A model generated the notes under the pieces. That model saw only the letters and a list, made by a program, of their open reading frames with translations. It did not search any database and had not been told where the DNA came from. A stretch of 64,000 nucleotides of DNA from Sulfurovum sp. UBA5198 (GTDB lineage: Bacteria; Campylobacterota; Campylobacteria; Campylobacterales; Sulfurovaceae): assembly GCA_002412865.1 (NCBI GenBank), contig DHVW01000017.1, forward strand, positions 72,568 through 136,567. The letters are read 5' to 3'. The translations under genes and the position numbers were made by a program. Of the stretch, positions 53,120 to 61,701 are shown piece after piece (the first letter of the stretch is position 1; each line of letters opens with the position of its first letter).

Positions 53120-54262
53120 ATGAATAGAGTATATATCAATAAAATTTCAGCACTATTACCAAATGAACCAATAGACAATACTCAAATAGAAACAGTGCTA
53201 GGCATGATAGGTGGCAATCGTTCAAGAGCAAAAAGCGTAATTCTACGAAGTAATGGTATCAAAACCAGATACTATGTGCTTGACCCAATCACTAGAAAAC
53301 CACTTTATACTAATGCGTCTATGACTGCTGAAGCTATTCGTGGATTGGCTGACGATGAGTTTAAGCTTGATGATATTGAGTGTTTGGCTTGTGGTACGAC
53401 TACGCCTGATTTACTAATGCCAAATCACGCACTGATGACACATGGAGAGTTAGGAATTGGTTCATGCGAAGCAGTAGCCACCACAGGAATATGCCTAAGT
53501 GGCGTATCGGCACTAAAGTATGGCTTTATGTCAATTGCGTCAGGGAATTCATCTAATGTAGTATGTACAGGCTCCGAAATAGTATCATTGATGATGCGTG
53601 CAGAGATGTTTGAGCAAGAGTCAAATGAAGCAGAAAATATAGAAAAAAAACCAGAATTAGCATTTGGCAAAGATTTTCTAAGATGGATGCTAAGCGATGG
53701 TGCTGGAGCGATGAGGCTACAATCAACACCGAACAAAAATAGCATATCACTAGAAATAAAATGGATAGATATAATCTCGTATGCAGGAGAAATGCCAACA
53801 TGCATGATGGCAGGGGCTAGATACAATGAAGACAAGAGCATCACGCCATGGAGAGAGTTAACGCCAAATGAATGGAAAAGTGAGAATGCTTTTGCGATAG
53901 AACAAGATGTAAAACTATTGAATGAAAACATAACTCTTTACACAGTCGAAAAAGCGATTAGGGAAATAAGTGCAAAAAGAGGGATTTCTAGCACTGATAT
54001 AGACTATTTCTTGCCTCATTATTCATCTGAATATTTTAGAGATGATGTGGCACAGCGACTTAAGAATGCAGATTTTGAGATACCTTTTGAGAAGTGGTTT
54101 ACAAACCTTGCTAACAAAGGCAACACAGGAAGTGCTTCGATATACATCATGCTTGAGGAGATATTTAACGCCGGCAAGCTCAAAAAAGGCGAGAAACTAC
54201 TATGCTATATACCTGAGAGCGGTAGGTTTTCGACTGCATTTATGCTTTTAGAGGTAGTGTAA
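53120..54262 (+). CDS. darB: DarB, KAS III-like ketosynthase
   Basis: A 380-aa KAS III-type enzyme with the nucleophile Cys125 in TTGICLSGVSALKYG, a histidine in LPHYSSEYFRDDV and the asparagine-containing ANKGNTGSASIY, the Cys-His-Asn set. It catalyses the Claisen condensation and ring closure that gives the dialkylresorcinol. It overlaps the next gene by one base. Confidence 0.9.
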   Translation: MNRVYINKISALLPNEPIDNTQIETVLGMIGGNRSRAKSVILRSNGIKTRYYVLDPITRKPLYTNASMTAEAIRGLADDEFKLDDIECLACGTTTPDLLMPNHALMTHGELGIGSCEAVATTGICLSGVSALKYGFMSIASGNSSNVVCTGSEIVSLMMRAEMFEQESNEAENIEKKPELAFGKDFLRWMLSDGAGAMRLQSTPNKNSISLEIKWIDIISYAGEMPTCMMAGARYNEDKSITPWRELTPNEWKSENAFAIEQDVKLLNENITLYTVEKAIREISAKRGISSTDIDYFLPHYSSEYFRDDVAQRLKNADFEIPFEKWFTNLANKGNTGSASIYIMLEEIFNAGKLKKGEKLLCYIPESGRFSTAFMLLEVV

Positions 54263-54675
54263 TGGAGATACAAAATACTCCACAAGATGATATTTGCACC
54301 CATAAAGGTATCAAAAAAGCCGTATACACTACCAACAAAAAGGGCGAATATGAAATAACGCCAAGCACAGGCTGGAGCGTAGAAGAGCTGGTAACAATGC
54401 AGGCAGTTGGTGAGTTTAGACGGTTAGAACTTGAAGCTTTTGCAAAATGGAAAGCCTACAAAACATCTTCACTAGAAGCATGCATGTATCAAAAAAGAAT
54501 GACCGTAGGCACTCTATCTCAGGTGGTTGGCTTGTGGCAGTGGCGAGTTAAAAGGCATTTTGACTATAAAGTTTTTAAAAATCTAAACGATAAGATAATA
54601 GCTAGATATTGCGAGGCATTAGATATGACAAAAGAAGAGCTGCTAAATCCAAAACTACAATGCGAGACAAACTAA
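54262..54675 (+). CDS. conserved hypothetical protein of dialkylresorcinol clusters
   Basis: A 137-aa soluble, basic/acidic mixed protein with no signal peptide, membrane segment or known catalytic motif. The C-terminal half is predicted mostly helical. Its place between darB and the BtrH-like gene, overlapped at both ends (1 base each), makes it an obligate operon member. Function unknown; it may be an accessory factor for DarB or the BtrH-like protein. Confidence 0.8.
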   Translation: MEIQNTPQDDICTHKGIKKAVYTTNKKGEYEITPSTGWSVEELVTMQAVGEFRRLELEAFAKWKAYKTSSLEACMYQKRMTVGTLSQVVGLWQWRVKRHFDYKVFKNLNDKIIARYCEALDMTKEELLNPKLQCETN

Positions 54676-55676
54676 TGGGCAAATTCAAACACAAGCATTC
54701 AGCACATTGCGAGAGTGGCGTGGTCTCATCATTGCTAACGCATGGTGGATTTCCAATGAGTGAAGCTATGGCTTTTGGGCTTGGAGATGGGCTTGCTTTT
54801 GCATATTTGCCAATAGTTAAGCTAGATGGTATGCCACTAGTGGCATACCGAATGATGCCCAAAAATATCATCAAAAATGTCTCGAAAAGACTCAAAATAC
54901 CACTAAGTGTGAAAACATACTCTACTCCACAAAAAGCCAAAGATGATCTGATAAAAATGTTAAATGAAGGACAAATTGTAGGTCTTCAAACTTCCGTATA
55001 CTACTTGCCATATTTTCCTGCTAATATGAGGTTTCATTTTAATGCACATAATCTACTCATTTATGGGGTAGAAAACAATGAGTTTTTGATAAGTGACCCT
55101 GTATTTGAAGAGCCATTTCGTGTGGGTATAGATGAGCTTGATAAGGCTAGATTTGCAAAAGGTGTTTTTGCACCAAAAGGTTCAGCTTATACTCTAGGAG
55201 AAATACCAAAAAATATCGACCTCGCCCCAATCATAATCAAGTCAATCAAGAGAACTGTTAATATGATGCTCCGTACTCCAATGCCGTGGATTGGTGTTAG
55301 AGGAATGAAAATGATGAAAAAAGCTATTCTAAATCTAGATAAACACAAAAACAAGAGATATCCAGCTCTATATCTCGGTCATCTCATTAGAATGCAAGAG
55401 GAGATAGGCACAGGCGGGGGTGGTTTTAGGCTTATGTATGCTGCATTTTTACTTGAAGCGTCCAAAATAATGAACAGCGAAAAGTTAAGAATAGCATCAC
55501 AGATGATGACAGAAGCTGGAGATAAATGGCGTGAATTCGCTCTAGTAGCATCAAAGGCATGTCGTAAAGTAGAGTATTCGCTTGGAGACATAAGCGAAAG
55601 CCTACAAGTAGCGATAGACCATGAAACAAAAGTCTATCAATATCTAAAGGAGCATAAATATGGGCGTATATCTTAA
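54675..55676 (+). CDS. BtrH N-terminal-domain protein (acyltransferase-like)
   Basis: A 333-aa protein. The N-terminal HCESGVVSSLLTHGGFPMSE matches BtrH-type acyltransferases, a cysteine-protease-like fold that transfers acyl groups from an ACP, and a DUF4872-like C-domain follows. In the cluster it could move the aryl-polyene acyl chain from ACP to the resorcinol hydroxyl, forming the flexirubin ester (inference). The start is taken at 54675, where TAATG couples it to the previous gene; ATG 54660 is an alternative. It overlaps the next gene by 17 bp. Confidence 0.82.
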   Translation: MGKFKHKHSAHCESGVVSSLLTHGGFPMSEAMAFGLGDGLAFAYLPIVKLDGMPLVAYRMMPKNIIKNVSKRLKIPLSVKTYSTPQKAKDDLIKMLNEGQIVGLQTSVYYLPYFPANMRFHFNAHNLLIYGVENNEFLISDPVFEEPFRVGIDELDKARFAKGVFAPKGSAYTLGEIPKNIDLAPIIIKSIKRTVNMMLRTPMPWIGVRGMKMMKKAILNLDKHKNKRYPALYLGHLIRMQEEIGTGGGGFRLMYAAFLLEASKIMNSEKLRIASQMMTEAGDKWREFALVASKACRKVEYSLGDISESLQVAIDHETKVYQYLKEHKYGRIS

Positions 55677-56760
55677 TTCATACAGTGGTTGTTGTGCCGC
55701 AGGGCTTAATATTGAAGATATTTTCCAGACACTTCTAAGCGGAACAAGTGCCGTTAAGTTTCATGATGGATATATAGATGATATCTCTATGCCACTAGGT
55801 AAAATCCCATCAGATGACTACTTTTATGATCTAATAGAGCAAAATATCCGTGTAGCTATTGCCAAAACAGCAGATTTTGATCCATTGGCTACTACTCTTA
55901 TGGTTGGCTCATCTGTGGGGGGGATGTGCCGAGTTGAAAAAGAATATTTGGCTAGTGGCAAGTGCGTTAAGACGCTAGTAGAGGAACTCTCAATCGGCTC
56001 TATTGGTAGTGAAATGAAAGAAAAGTTTGGATTTAGCTACGCTATTACATTCTCGACTGCCTGCACAAGTAGCTCCATGTGTATTGACGCAGCTTATGAT
56101 ATGATAAGCAACGGCATAAGCAACAGCGTAGTAGTGGTAGGTGCTGATGAGCTTAGCCGTTCTGCTGTAAATGGCTTTGATAAATTAGGCATTGCATCAC
56201 ATGAGCTAACCAAACCTTTTTGTGCGACCAGAGAGGGAATAAATATATCCGAGGGGATAGCGGTTCTCGTGCTTTCAAACAAAAAAAGTGATGGCTGTAT
56301 GCAGATATATGGCTGCGGCACTAGCAGTGATGCCTACAACATAACACACCCTCACCCAGAAGGCAATGGTGCTGTGGAAGCGATGGAGAAAGCGTTAATC
56401 AAATCATCATTAAACCCAAGCGATATAGGCTACATAAATGCTCATGGTACGGGTACTGTTGCCAACGATGAAATAGAGTGTTTAGCAATCTCAAGGCTAT
56501 TTGGTGATGATGTGGTTATCTCATCCACAAAGTCTGTAACAGGACATACGCTGGGTGCGTGTGGTGCATTGGAGATTGCTATATGTGCTATGAGTTTAGA
56601 TGCTCAGATATTGCCGCCTAGCATCAACATAACAACACCAATATCTAGAAATGTGATTACAAAGCCGACCAAAAAAGAGTTTAAATATGCTCTTTCAAAT
56701 GCTTTTGGTTTTGGTGGTGGGAATACATCTATCGTAATAGGATTACCAAATGAAAATTAA
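55660..56760 (+). CDS. beta-ketoacyl-ACP synthase, pair 2
   Basis: A 366-aa ketosynthase with an intact triad: Cys in FSTACTSSSMCID, His in NAHGTGTVANDE and His in VTGHTLGACGALE. It is paired with an adjoining chain-length-factor-like gene (11-bp overlap), the same layout as the 36560-38393 pair. It may build the alkyl or polyene chain used by DarA/DarB. A G7 run (55917-55923) lies within its codons GTG GGG GGG ATG. Confidence 0.91.
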   Translation: MGVYLNSYSGCCAAGLNIEDIFQTLLSGTSAVKFHDGYIDDISMPLGKIPSDDYFYDLIEQNIRVAIAKTADFDPLATTLMVGSSVGGMCRVEKEYLASGKCVKTLVEELSIGSIGSEMKEKFGFSYAITFSTACTSSSMCIDAAYDMISNGISNSVVVVGADELSRSAVNGFDKLGIASHELTKPFCATREGINISEGIAVLVLSNKKSDGCMQIYGCGTSSDAYNITHPHPEGNGAVEAMEKALIKSSLNPSDIGYINAHGTGTVANDEIECLAISRLFGDDVVISSTKSVTGHTLGACGALEIAICAMSLDAQILPPSINITTPISRNVITKPTKKEFKYALSNAFGFGGGNTSIVIGLPNEN

Positions 56761-57400
56761 CTTAGAAATACTGCGAGTAGCAAAGATTGAAGCCAATGAT
56801 GACACGGAGAAGATAAGTGATTTAAATGAAAAGTCAATAGTCGCAGATATGATGCTCCGTCGTAGGCTTACTAGAAATTCACGCATATCATTATATCTAG
56901 CAGACAAATTAAATGCGTTTTCATTGCCTATAATAATTGGTAATAGTTATGGAGAGGTAGCTGAAACATATGATATCTTGCGAGCTATCAAAAATAGACA
57001 GACAGTTAGCCCAACGGCATTCCAAAACTCTGTACACAACACACCAGCTTCGTATATCTCCATAGTTGGTGAAAACAAAGGTTATATAGCTACTATATCG
57101 GATTCTTCTGATACTTCTTTGGCAGCACTTAGACTTGCAGCTATTAAGTCGTTTTCATACGATGAGATTTTGATTATAATTACTGACGCTATAAACTTCG
57201 ATCAATTAAGCGAAATAAATAAATGTAATATTACTAAAAAAGAGTGTGGTGTTGGATTGGTAATTAGGCAAACTACCAAAGAGCCTACAATAAATATAAC
57301 GATGGACAAGATAGAAGGATATAGTCCGTCTATGTCAGATATACTTTCGTTATTAAATCAATTTGCTAGTGGAAATAGTGTTATAGAAATAGACTTCTAA
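56750..57400 (+). CDS. ketosynthase-like chain-length factor (ApeC-like), pair 2
   Basis: A 216-aa protein of the Ketoacyl-synt_2 type with the hallmark FQNSVHNTPASYISI. The segment that should hold the nucleophile reads ATISDSSDTSLAAL, without cysteine, so it is likely a non-catalytic partner of the preceding ketosynthase. It converges with the acyltransferase gene on the other strand (4-bp overlap). Confidence 0.85.
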   Translation: MKINLEILRVAKIEANDDTEKISDLNEKSIVADMMLRRRLTRNSRISLYLADKLNAFSLPIIIGNSYGEVAETYDILRAIKNRQTVSPTAFQNSVHNTPASYISIVGENKGYIATISDSSDTSLAALRLAAIKSFSYDEILIIITDAINFDQLSEINKCNITKKECGVGLVIRQTTKEPTINITMDKIEGYSPSMSDILSLLNQFASGNSVIEIDF

Positions 57401-58281
57401 GCGAAAAAATCGTAATGATTGAGCCATTGGCTTGGATATTTCCTAACCATACCCTCAAGCAACAGAGTGTACTCTTGTGCTTTTAGCTGTATCGACTCTT
57501 CTTTTGATATGCTCATATCAAATTCTGTCATCTCGAAATAAAATGGGCTGTAAAGATAATCACCCTCTCTCATGGCAAAAAATGCAACCATAGGCACTTT
57601 ACGATTATATGCTACATCAAATGGATTTTTATTTATGCGTATAGTGCGGCCCAAAAACCTTACCGAAACACTAGACTCTTTGGAGAGATATCTATCAGCC
57701 ATCATAGCTACTACTTCATTATTTAAGAAAGCTTTAGCCAACTGGGTAGCAACTGCTATAGTCCCATCAGATATATCTATAATATGAAGTTTACTTTTGC
57801 TATCATCGCTAGATATCTTCTCTTCAAAGCTTTTTATACTCTCTTTTATCTCCTCTTTCATTACTATATTTATAGTCTTATTATTTTGTGTTGGCATCAT
57901 TTCCGATACGCTCCAGTCTCCCACATGGGAAAGCAAAAACATCACACCACTATCTTTTGTATGGATATAATTTCTATCTTTTTGTACTATTACCTTATAT
58001 CTATCTGTAAATTTCTTGCTAAATATCCTATCAGCAAATATCAATGCAAATGTATATATATGCTTATAGTATATTAGATAATTAAATCTACCTACGCAAA
58101 GCATATAATACTCTTTGAGATATTTTTTGAGTGTAGGAGTGGTGAGTGTATAGTATAAAACCACAAAAAATAGTATAAAATGCAACCCTTTGTAGCCAAA
58201 AAGCCTAAAAAAAAGATAGACTATCTTTATCCCTAGCCCACTTCCTCTTTGTGTTGTGCTATAACTACTACTGTTTGACAT
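57397..58281 (-). CDS. LpxL-family (lipid A type) acyltransferase
   Basis: A 294-aa membrane-associated acyltransferase with one N-terminal helix (about residues 33-48). The region of the catalytic HxxxxE/D motif reads SHVGDWSVSE (His119); here the acidic residue sits three positions on instead of five, and a Ser is in the usual place of Glu. Such proteins in aryl-polyene clusters are thought to acylate the pigment. Its promoter region shares a 20-bp element, in inverted orientation, with that of the mipA-like gene. Confidence 0.82.
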   Translation of the reverse strand: MSNSSSYSTTQRGSGLGIKIVYLFFRLFGYKGLHFILFFVVLYYTLTTPTLKKYLKEYYMLCVGRFNYLIYYKHIYTFALIFADRIFSKKFTDRYKVIVQKDRNYIHTKDSGVMFLLSHVGDWSVSEMMPTQNNKTINIVMKEEIKESIKSFEEKISSDDSKSKLHIIDISDGTIAVATQLAKAFLNNEVVAMMADRYLSKESSVSVRFLGRTIRINKNPFDVAYNRKVPMVAFFAMREGDYLYSPFYFEMTEFDMSISKEESIQLKAQEYTLLLEGMVRKYPSQWLNHYDFFA

Positions 58282-58345
58282 AGAATCCCTAAAAATCTTT
58301 GTGTAATTGTACCATTATGTGCCTATACAATTTCTTTATAAATAT

Positions 58346-58365
58346 ATTACCACACCAAGTAAATA
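58346..58365. promoter_or_regulatory. 20-bp inverted element, acyltransferase side
   Basis: ATTACCACACCAAGTAAATA, an exact inverted copy of 58596-58615. On the minus strand it is followed by an A/T-rich -10-like stretch (TATAAA) and then by the acyltransferase start at 58281. The shared placement suggests a common regulator binding at both divergent promoters. Confidence 0.55.
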
Positions 58366-58595
58366 CTTTAAATTTTGAGAGCATCAGAGGTAGTAAGATT
58401 TGGATGAAAAAAGTTAAAGGACTACCCGTAGGTAATTCGAGACTTTTTTTAATCAAAGATTGCTTGTCTATCATGCTCCCTGAAAGGTACAATGCTTTTG
58501 CACATACTAATCGTTAAAACTTCTTAGCGTAGCTTAGGCTATGCTCTCAAAGTTTCGCCTTGATTATGCACAAAATAATTGTATCAAAATTAAGG

Positions 58596-58623
58596 TATTT
58601 ACTTGGTGTGGTAATAGTATAAT
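58596..58623 (+). promoter_or_regulatory. 20-bp inverted element plus TATAAT, MipA-like gene promoter
   Basis: TATTTACTTGGTGTGGTAAT (58596-58615) is followed two bases later by TATAAT (58618-58623), 26 bases from the ATG at 58650. The 20-mer occupies the -35 to spacer region, so a bound protein would directly affect this promoter. Confidence 0.6.
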
Positions 58624-58649
58624 ACTTTATATCAAGAAATTGGATACTT

Positions 58650-59408
58650 ATGAAAAAAAGTTTATGCCTATTATTATTTTCTTCGCTTTTATTTGCTGAG
58701 CAAAGTAAATTTGAATATGGAATAGGTATTGCCACATTGGGTTATCCTGTATATATAGGTTCTAAGACTATACAAAGTGTAGTCGCACCATATCCATATA
58801 TATACTATGTAAATGGTAATTTTTCAATAGACAGAAAAGGTATCAAGCAAAAGCTTTTCGATGTTGATGGGCTTAGCATTAATGTGAATGGAAACTGTAT
58901 GTTGCCTTTAAAAAGCAAAGGACTGCGAACAGGAATGAAAGGGTTTGATTTGGCTATCGAAGTTGGTCCGTCACTTGAATATGAGATGTACAACTGTGAT
59001 GGCTGGACCGTGAAACTAGAAATTCCAACTAGTGCTGTACTTGCTGCTGATTTCACGGGAATAGAATATCAAGGTGTCGTATGCGACCCTAAATTATCAT
59101 CAAAATACTGTAAAAATGGATATACAGTTGAGCTTGAAAGTGGACCAGTATTTGCTGATGCTAAGTATCACGACTATTATTATGGTGTAAATAATAGTGA
59201 AGTCACAGCCACAAGACCAAGATACGATGGCACAAGTGGATATGGTGGTCTCAAAACTTCAGTAGCTCTAACTAGACGGATAGGTCATTATTGGGTAGGT
59301 AGCTTTATTAAATATTATAGTCTCAATGGTGCCTCATTTACTGATAGTCCTGTTGTAGAGACAAATCACGCTTTTTATAGTGGTATAGCAATGGCATATA
59401 TATTCTAA
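58650..59408 (+). CDS. MipA/OmpV-family outer-membrane protein
   Basis: A 252-aa secreted protein with a signal peptide (cleavage after LLFAE) and amphipathic beta-strands that end in an aromatic residue (AMAYIF), as expected for an outer-membrane barrel. The GIGIATLGYPVYIGSK start and GYGGLKTSVALTRRIG region fit the MipA/OmpV family. It may help hold or transport the pigment at the outer membrane. It is directly followed by the PAP2 gene (TAATG). Confidence 0.82.
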   Translation: MKKSLCLLLFSSLLFAEQSKFEYGIGIATLGYPVYIGSKTIQSVVAPYPYIYYVNGNFSIDRKGIKQKLFDVDGLSINVNGNCMLPLKSKGLRTGMKGFDLAIEVGPSLEYEMYNCDGWTVKLEIPTSAVLAADFTGIEYQGVVCDPKLSSKYCKNGYTVELESGPVFADAKYHDYYYGVNNSEVTATRPRYDGTSGYGGLKTSVALTRRIGHYWVGSFIKYYSLNGASFTDSPVVETNHAFYSGIAMAYIF

Positions 59409-60106
59409 TGATAAAAAAAATTTTAGGTCATCACTCATGCAATGATAGCGGTAGCTTTAGACAAAATCTCTTATGCAGGATTCATTCACTATGGCTCATT
59501 AAAGCTCTTGGTGTTATGGGTGGGATTGCACTATTTTTTGTCGGTTATTTTCATTTTCAAGCACATCAATATTTCACGATTACACCTCTGCATTTCAGTA
59601 ATATTGACATGTTAATCCCGTTTCATATATCATTTTTATATATTTATCTCTCGCTGTGGATATATATTGGGCTAACGCCAAATCTTATGAAAAATTTTAG
59701 AGAACTACTTTTTTATGGTTTTTATGCTCTTTTGCTAGGTGTTATCGGAATGCTCTTTTATGCATTTTTTCCCACCATTATCGTACAGGATATTGAATCA
59801 TGGAGAGGTATACCACAGATGATGGAGCTAAAGAAGTCTGATACTGGAGGAAATGCCTTTCCCTCTTTGCATGTTGCATTTGCACTATTTGGATTCATAT
59901 GGCTTAGAGAACAGCTCATGCAGATGAAATCACCTCTTATTTTTTATATTATCAGCGGCTTATGGGCAACAGGGATTATATACTCCACACTTGCTATCAA
60001 ACAACATTTGATATTAGACGCAGTAGGTGGTATAGTGCTGGGTAGTATAGTAGGGTGGATAAGTATAGTACATTACAAAAATCGTATTAGAGTATTGCGT
60101 AGCTAG
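59408..60106 (+). CDS. PAP2-family membrane phosphatase
   Basis: A 232-aa protein with five to six helices and PAP2 motifs: NAFPSLHVAF (PSxxH) and STLAIKQHLILDAVGG (H-x3-D). Upstream in the protein, the KxxxxxxRP element is not obvious. Likely acts on a lipid phosphate or pyrophosphate at the periplasmic face, for example undecaprenyl pyrophosphate or a glycerolipid. Coupled to the MipA-like gene. Confidence 0.87.
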   Translation: MIKKILGHHSCNDSGSFRQNLLCRIHSLWLIKALGVMGGIALFFVGYFHFQAHQYFTITPLHFSNIDMLIPFHISFLYIYLSLWIYIGLTPNLMKNFRELLFYGFYALLLGVIGMLFYAFFPTIIVQDIESWRGIPQMMELKKSDTGGNAFPSLHVAFALFGFIWLREQLMQMKSPLIFYIISGLWATGIIYSTLAIKQHLILDAVGGIVLGSIVGWISIVHYKNRIRVLRS

Positions 60107-60924
60107 TCTAGTCTATATTTGTCCATTCGTACAAAGCTATCCTTGAAGTCACCCACTATTTCTGTCAGCTTCGCCTCGCATCCATTTATGCCATAATAGT
60201 GAAAGAACTTATCACTACCTCGTATATCAAGCTTTGGCTGGTCTGGTTCTATTTCTCTAGGGTGAAGGTATAAAAAAACCGGTCTGCCCTCTTTATTAGC
60301 TTTTTTTATTTCACGCTCTATAAGCCATCTAGGGAAAAATCTAAAAAATCCTCCACCCGCATATCCACACTCATAACCTGCTATGCTCATGATTGATTGC
60401 GGTATCTCCAATATTCCCCCTACCATATGTGGCATCCTGTTGGCATTTGGTATTCCAAATAGTGGATTTGATGCAGGATATATGGATGATGAATATCTAT
60501 ACCCCTGCATCTCAAGTGTCTCATAAAACCACCCTGATATCTCTTTGCTCATAGACCACGATGGTGCTCTAAAACCTACTACTTTCTCACCAGTAATCTG
60601 TTCTAATACATCAGTAGATTCATACAAGTCTAATGAAAACTCATCAGGAGTCATATTGTATATCAGTTTGTGATTCATGCCATGGGAGGCTATCTCATGA
60701 CCTGCATCGTGTAGCTTTTTCACAATATATGGTTTAGCTTTAGCCACCGAGCCTAATATAAAACAAGTTGATTTCACGCCATAACTACCACAAAGCTCTA
60801 TTAGCCTATCTACACTATGCTCAAGATTTGTATCCGTGTTAGAGTGTTTAGATATATCCACACCATCATAATTGGCATGATACCACTCCTCTATGTCAAA
60901 TGTCAGAAAATTACTTGTTTTCAT
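60103..60924 (-). CDS. polysaccharide deacetylase (PEP-CTERM/XrtA-type, DUF3473)
   Basis: A 273-aa NodB-fold hydrolase. TFDIEEWYH gives the catalytic and metal aspartate, SHGMNH the metal histidines, and FRAPSWS the third motif; a DUF3473-type C-terminal part contains FLYLHPREIEPDQP. It should remove acetyl groups from an exported polysaccharide. No exosortase gene is visible here. It overlaps the PAP2 end by 4 bp, convergent. Confidence 0.9.
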   Translation of the reverse strand: MKTSNFLTFDIEEWYHANYDGVDISKHSNTDTNLEHSVDRLIELCGSYGVKSTCFILGSVAKAKPYIVKKLHDAGHEIASHGMNHKLIYNMTPDEFSLDLYESTDVLEQITGEKVVGFRAPSWSMSKEISGWFYETLEMQGYRYSSSIYPASNPLFGIPNANRMPHMVGGILEIPQSIMSIAGYECGYAGGGFFRFFPRWLIEREIKKANKEGRPVFLYLHPREIEPDQPKLDIRGSDKFFHYYGINGCEAKLTEIVGDFKDSFVRMDKYRLD

Positions 60925-61141
60925 TCTCTAGGAATTCTAAATATAGCTTTTGGAGTTTCGCTCTAGCCCAGTCTGTTTTTCTAAAAAATGTAAGGCAAGA
61001 TTTAATGCTGGGATTCATATTGAAACACTTTACATTAATGAGATTCCCTAGCTCTTCAAAGCCATACTCTGCTTCTAGTTCTTCAAGCATCTTTGCTAGT
61101 GTTATCCCATGTAGTGGATTTGTATTTTTTTCGTTGTTCAT
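60911..61141 (-). CDS. VF530/DUF2132-family small DNA-binding-like protein
   Basis: A 76-aa protein (MNNEKNTNPLHG) with the VF530 pattern NPLHGITLAKMLEELEAEYG, and SIKSCLTFFRKTDWARAKLQ later. Structures in the family suggest DNA binding, but the role is unknown. The start at 61141 has GGGAG just upstream; the longer frame is not needed. It overlaps the deacetylase gene by 14 bp and follows the DUF1456 gene by one base. Confidence 0.88.
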   Translation of the reverse strand: MNNEKNTNPLHGITLAKMLEELEAEYGFEELGNLINVKCFNMNPSIKSCLTFFRKTDWARAKLQKLYLEFLENENK

Positions 61142-61142
61142 C

Positions 61143-61616
61143 TTATCTCCCTTCACTCCACTTATCTAGTCCTTCCGTGAATGCTATTAGTAGCTCATCG
61201 CTACACTCTCTATAATTTTTATGACTCTCGTTACGAAATAAAGAGGCTAATTGTTGTTTGCTTAGATTTACATCTGCCAAACTTAATATCTCTCCCATCT
61301 GAGCATCTTTTAGCTCTAGTGCTATGCGTAGTTTTTTTAGTATCAGGTTATTTGTTAGCTCAACTGCTTCATCATCATTTTGTTTTTTTGGAGATACTCC
61401 TCTTTTTAGCGACACAAGACCATCTAAAAATATACCTAGTTCTTCATATGAGCATATCTTAAAATCTTTTTCTTGACGACGCATCAGTAGCGACTCTAAG
61501 TGCGTAGCCTCCATCGTATAATCCTCAAGCCCATATGCTTTTAACATATCATCACTAGTTAAATTTAACGCTTTTTGTATCTTATATAGTATTTCGTTTG
61601 TGTTTATTGTTGCCAT
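61143..61616 (-). CDS. DUF1456 (YehS-like) protein
   Basis: A 157-aa protein made of two DUF1456 repeats: NEILYKIQKALNLTSDDML with a following ESLLMRRQEKDFKICS, and LILKKLRIALELKDAQMGE with LASLFRNESHKNYRECSDE. Each repeat is about 70 residues. Family function is unknown, possibly helical DNA-interacting. First gene of a run with DUF2132 and the deacetylase. Confidence 0.9.
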   Translation of the reverse strand: MATINTNEILYKIQKALNLTSDDMLKAYGLEDYTMEATHLESLLMRRQEKDFKICSYEELGIFLDGLVSLKRGVSPKKQNDDEAVELTNNLILKKLRIALELKDAQMGEILSLADVNLSKQQLASLFRNESHKNYRECSDELLIAFTEGLDKWSEGR

Positions 61617-61701
61617 ATTATTTTCTAATTCCTTTTTTTACAAATACTTTGCCTGTCACCATCTCTTCTTTAAGATTATAACTTATTTTCGCTTGCTTTT
61701 C

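Larger units (their letters stand above)
58282..58649. other. 368-bp divergent intergenic region
   Basis: Between the acyltransferase (minus) and the MipA-like gene (plus). It holds the two 20-bp inverted elements, a TATAAT, and a shorter inverted match (TTTGAGAGCAT near 58374-58384 and ATGCTCTCAAA near 58541-58551). Short open frames on both strands here (58299-58517 plus, for example) have no ribosome-binding site or family match, and I do not call them genes. Confidence 0.6.

Noticed and set aside
58299..58517. 72-aa plus-strand ORF in the acyltransferase/MipA-like intergenic region
   Set aside because: No ribosome-binding site, no family pattern, and it crosses the left 20-bp inverted element; more likely non-coding or a decayed fragment.
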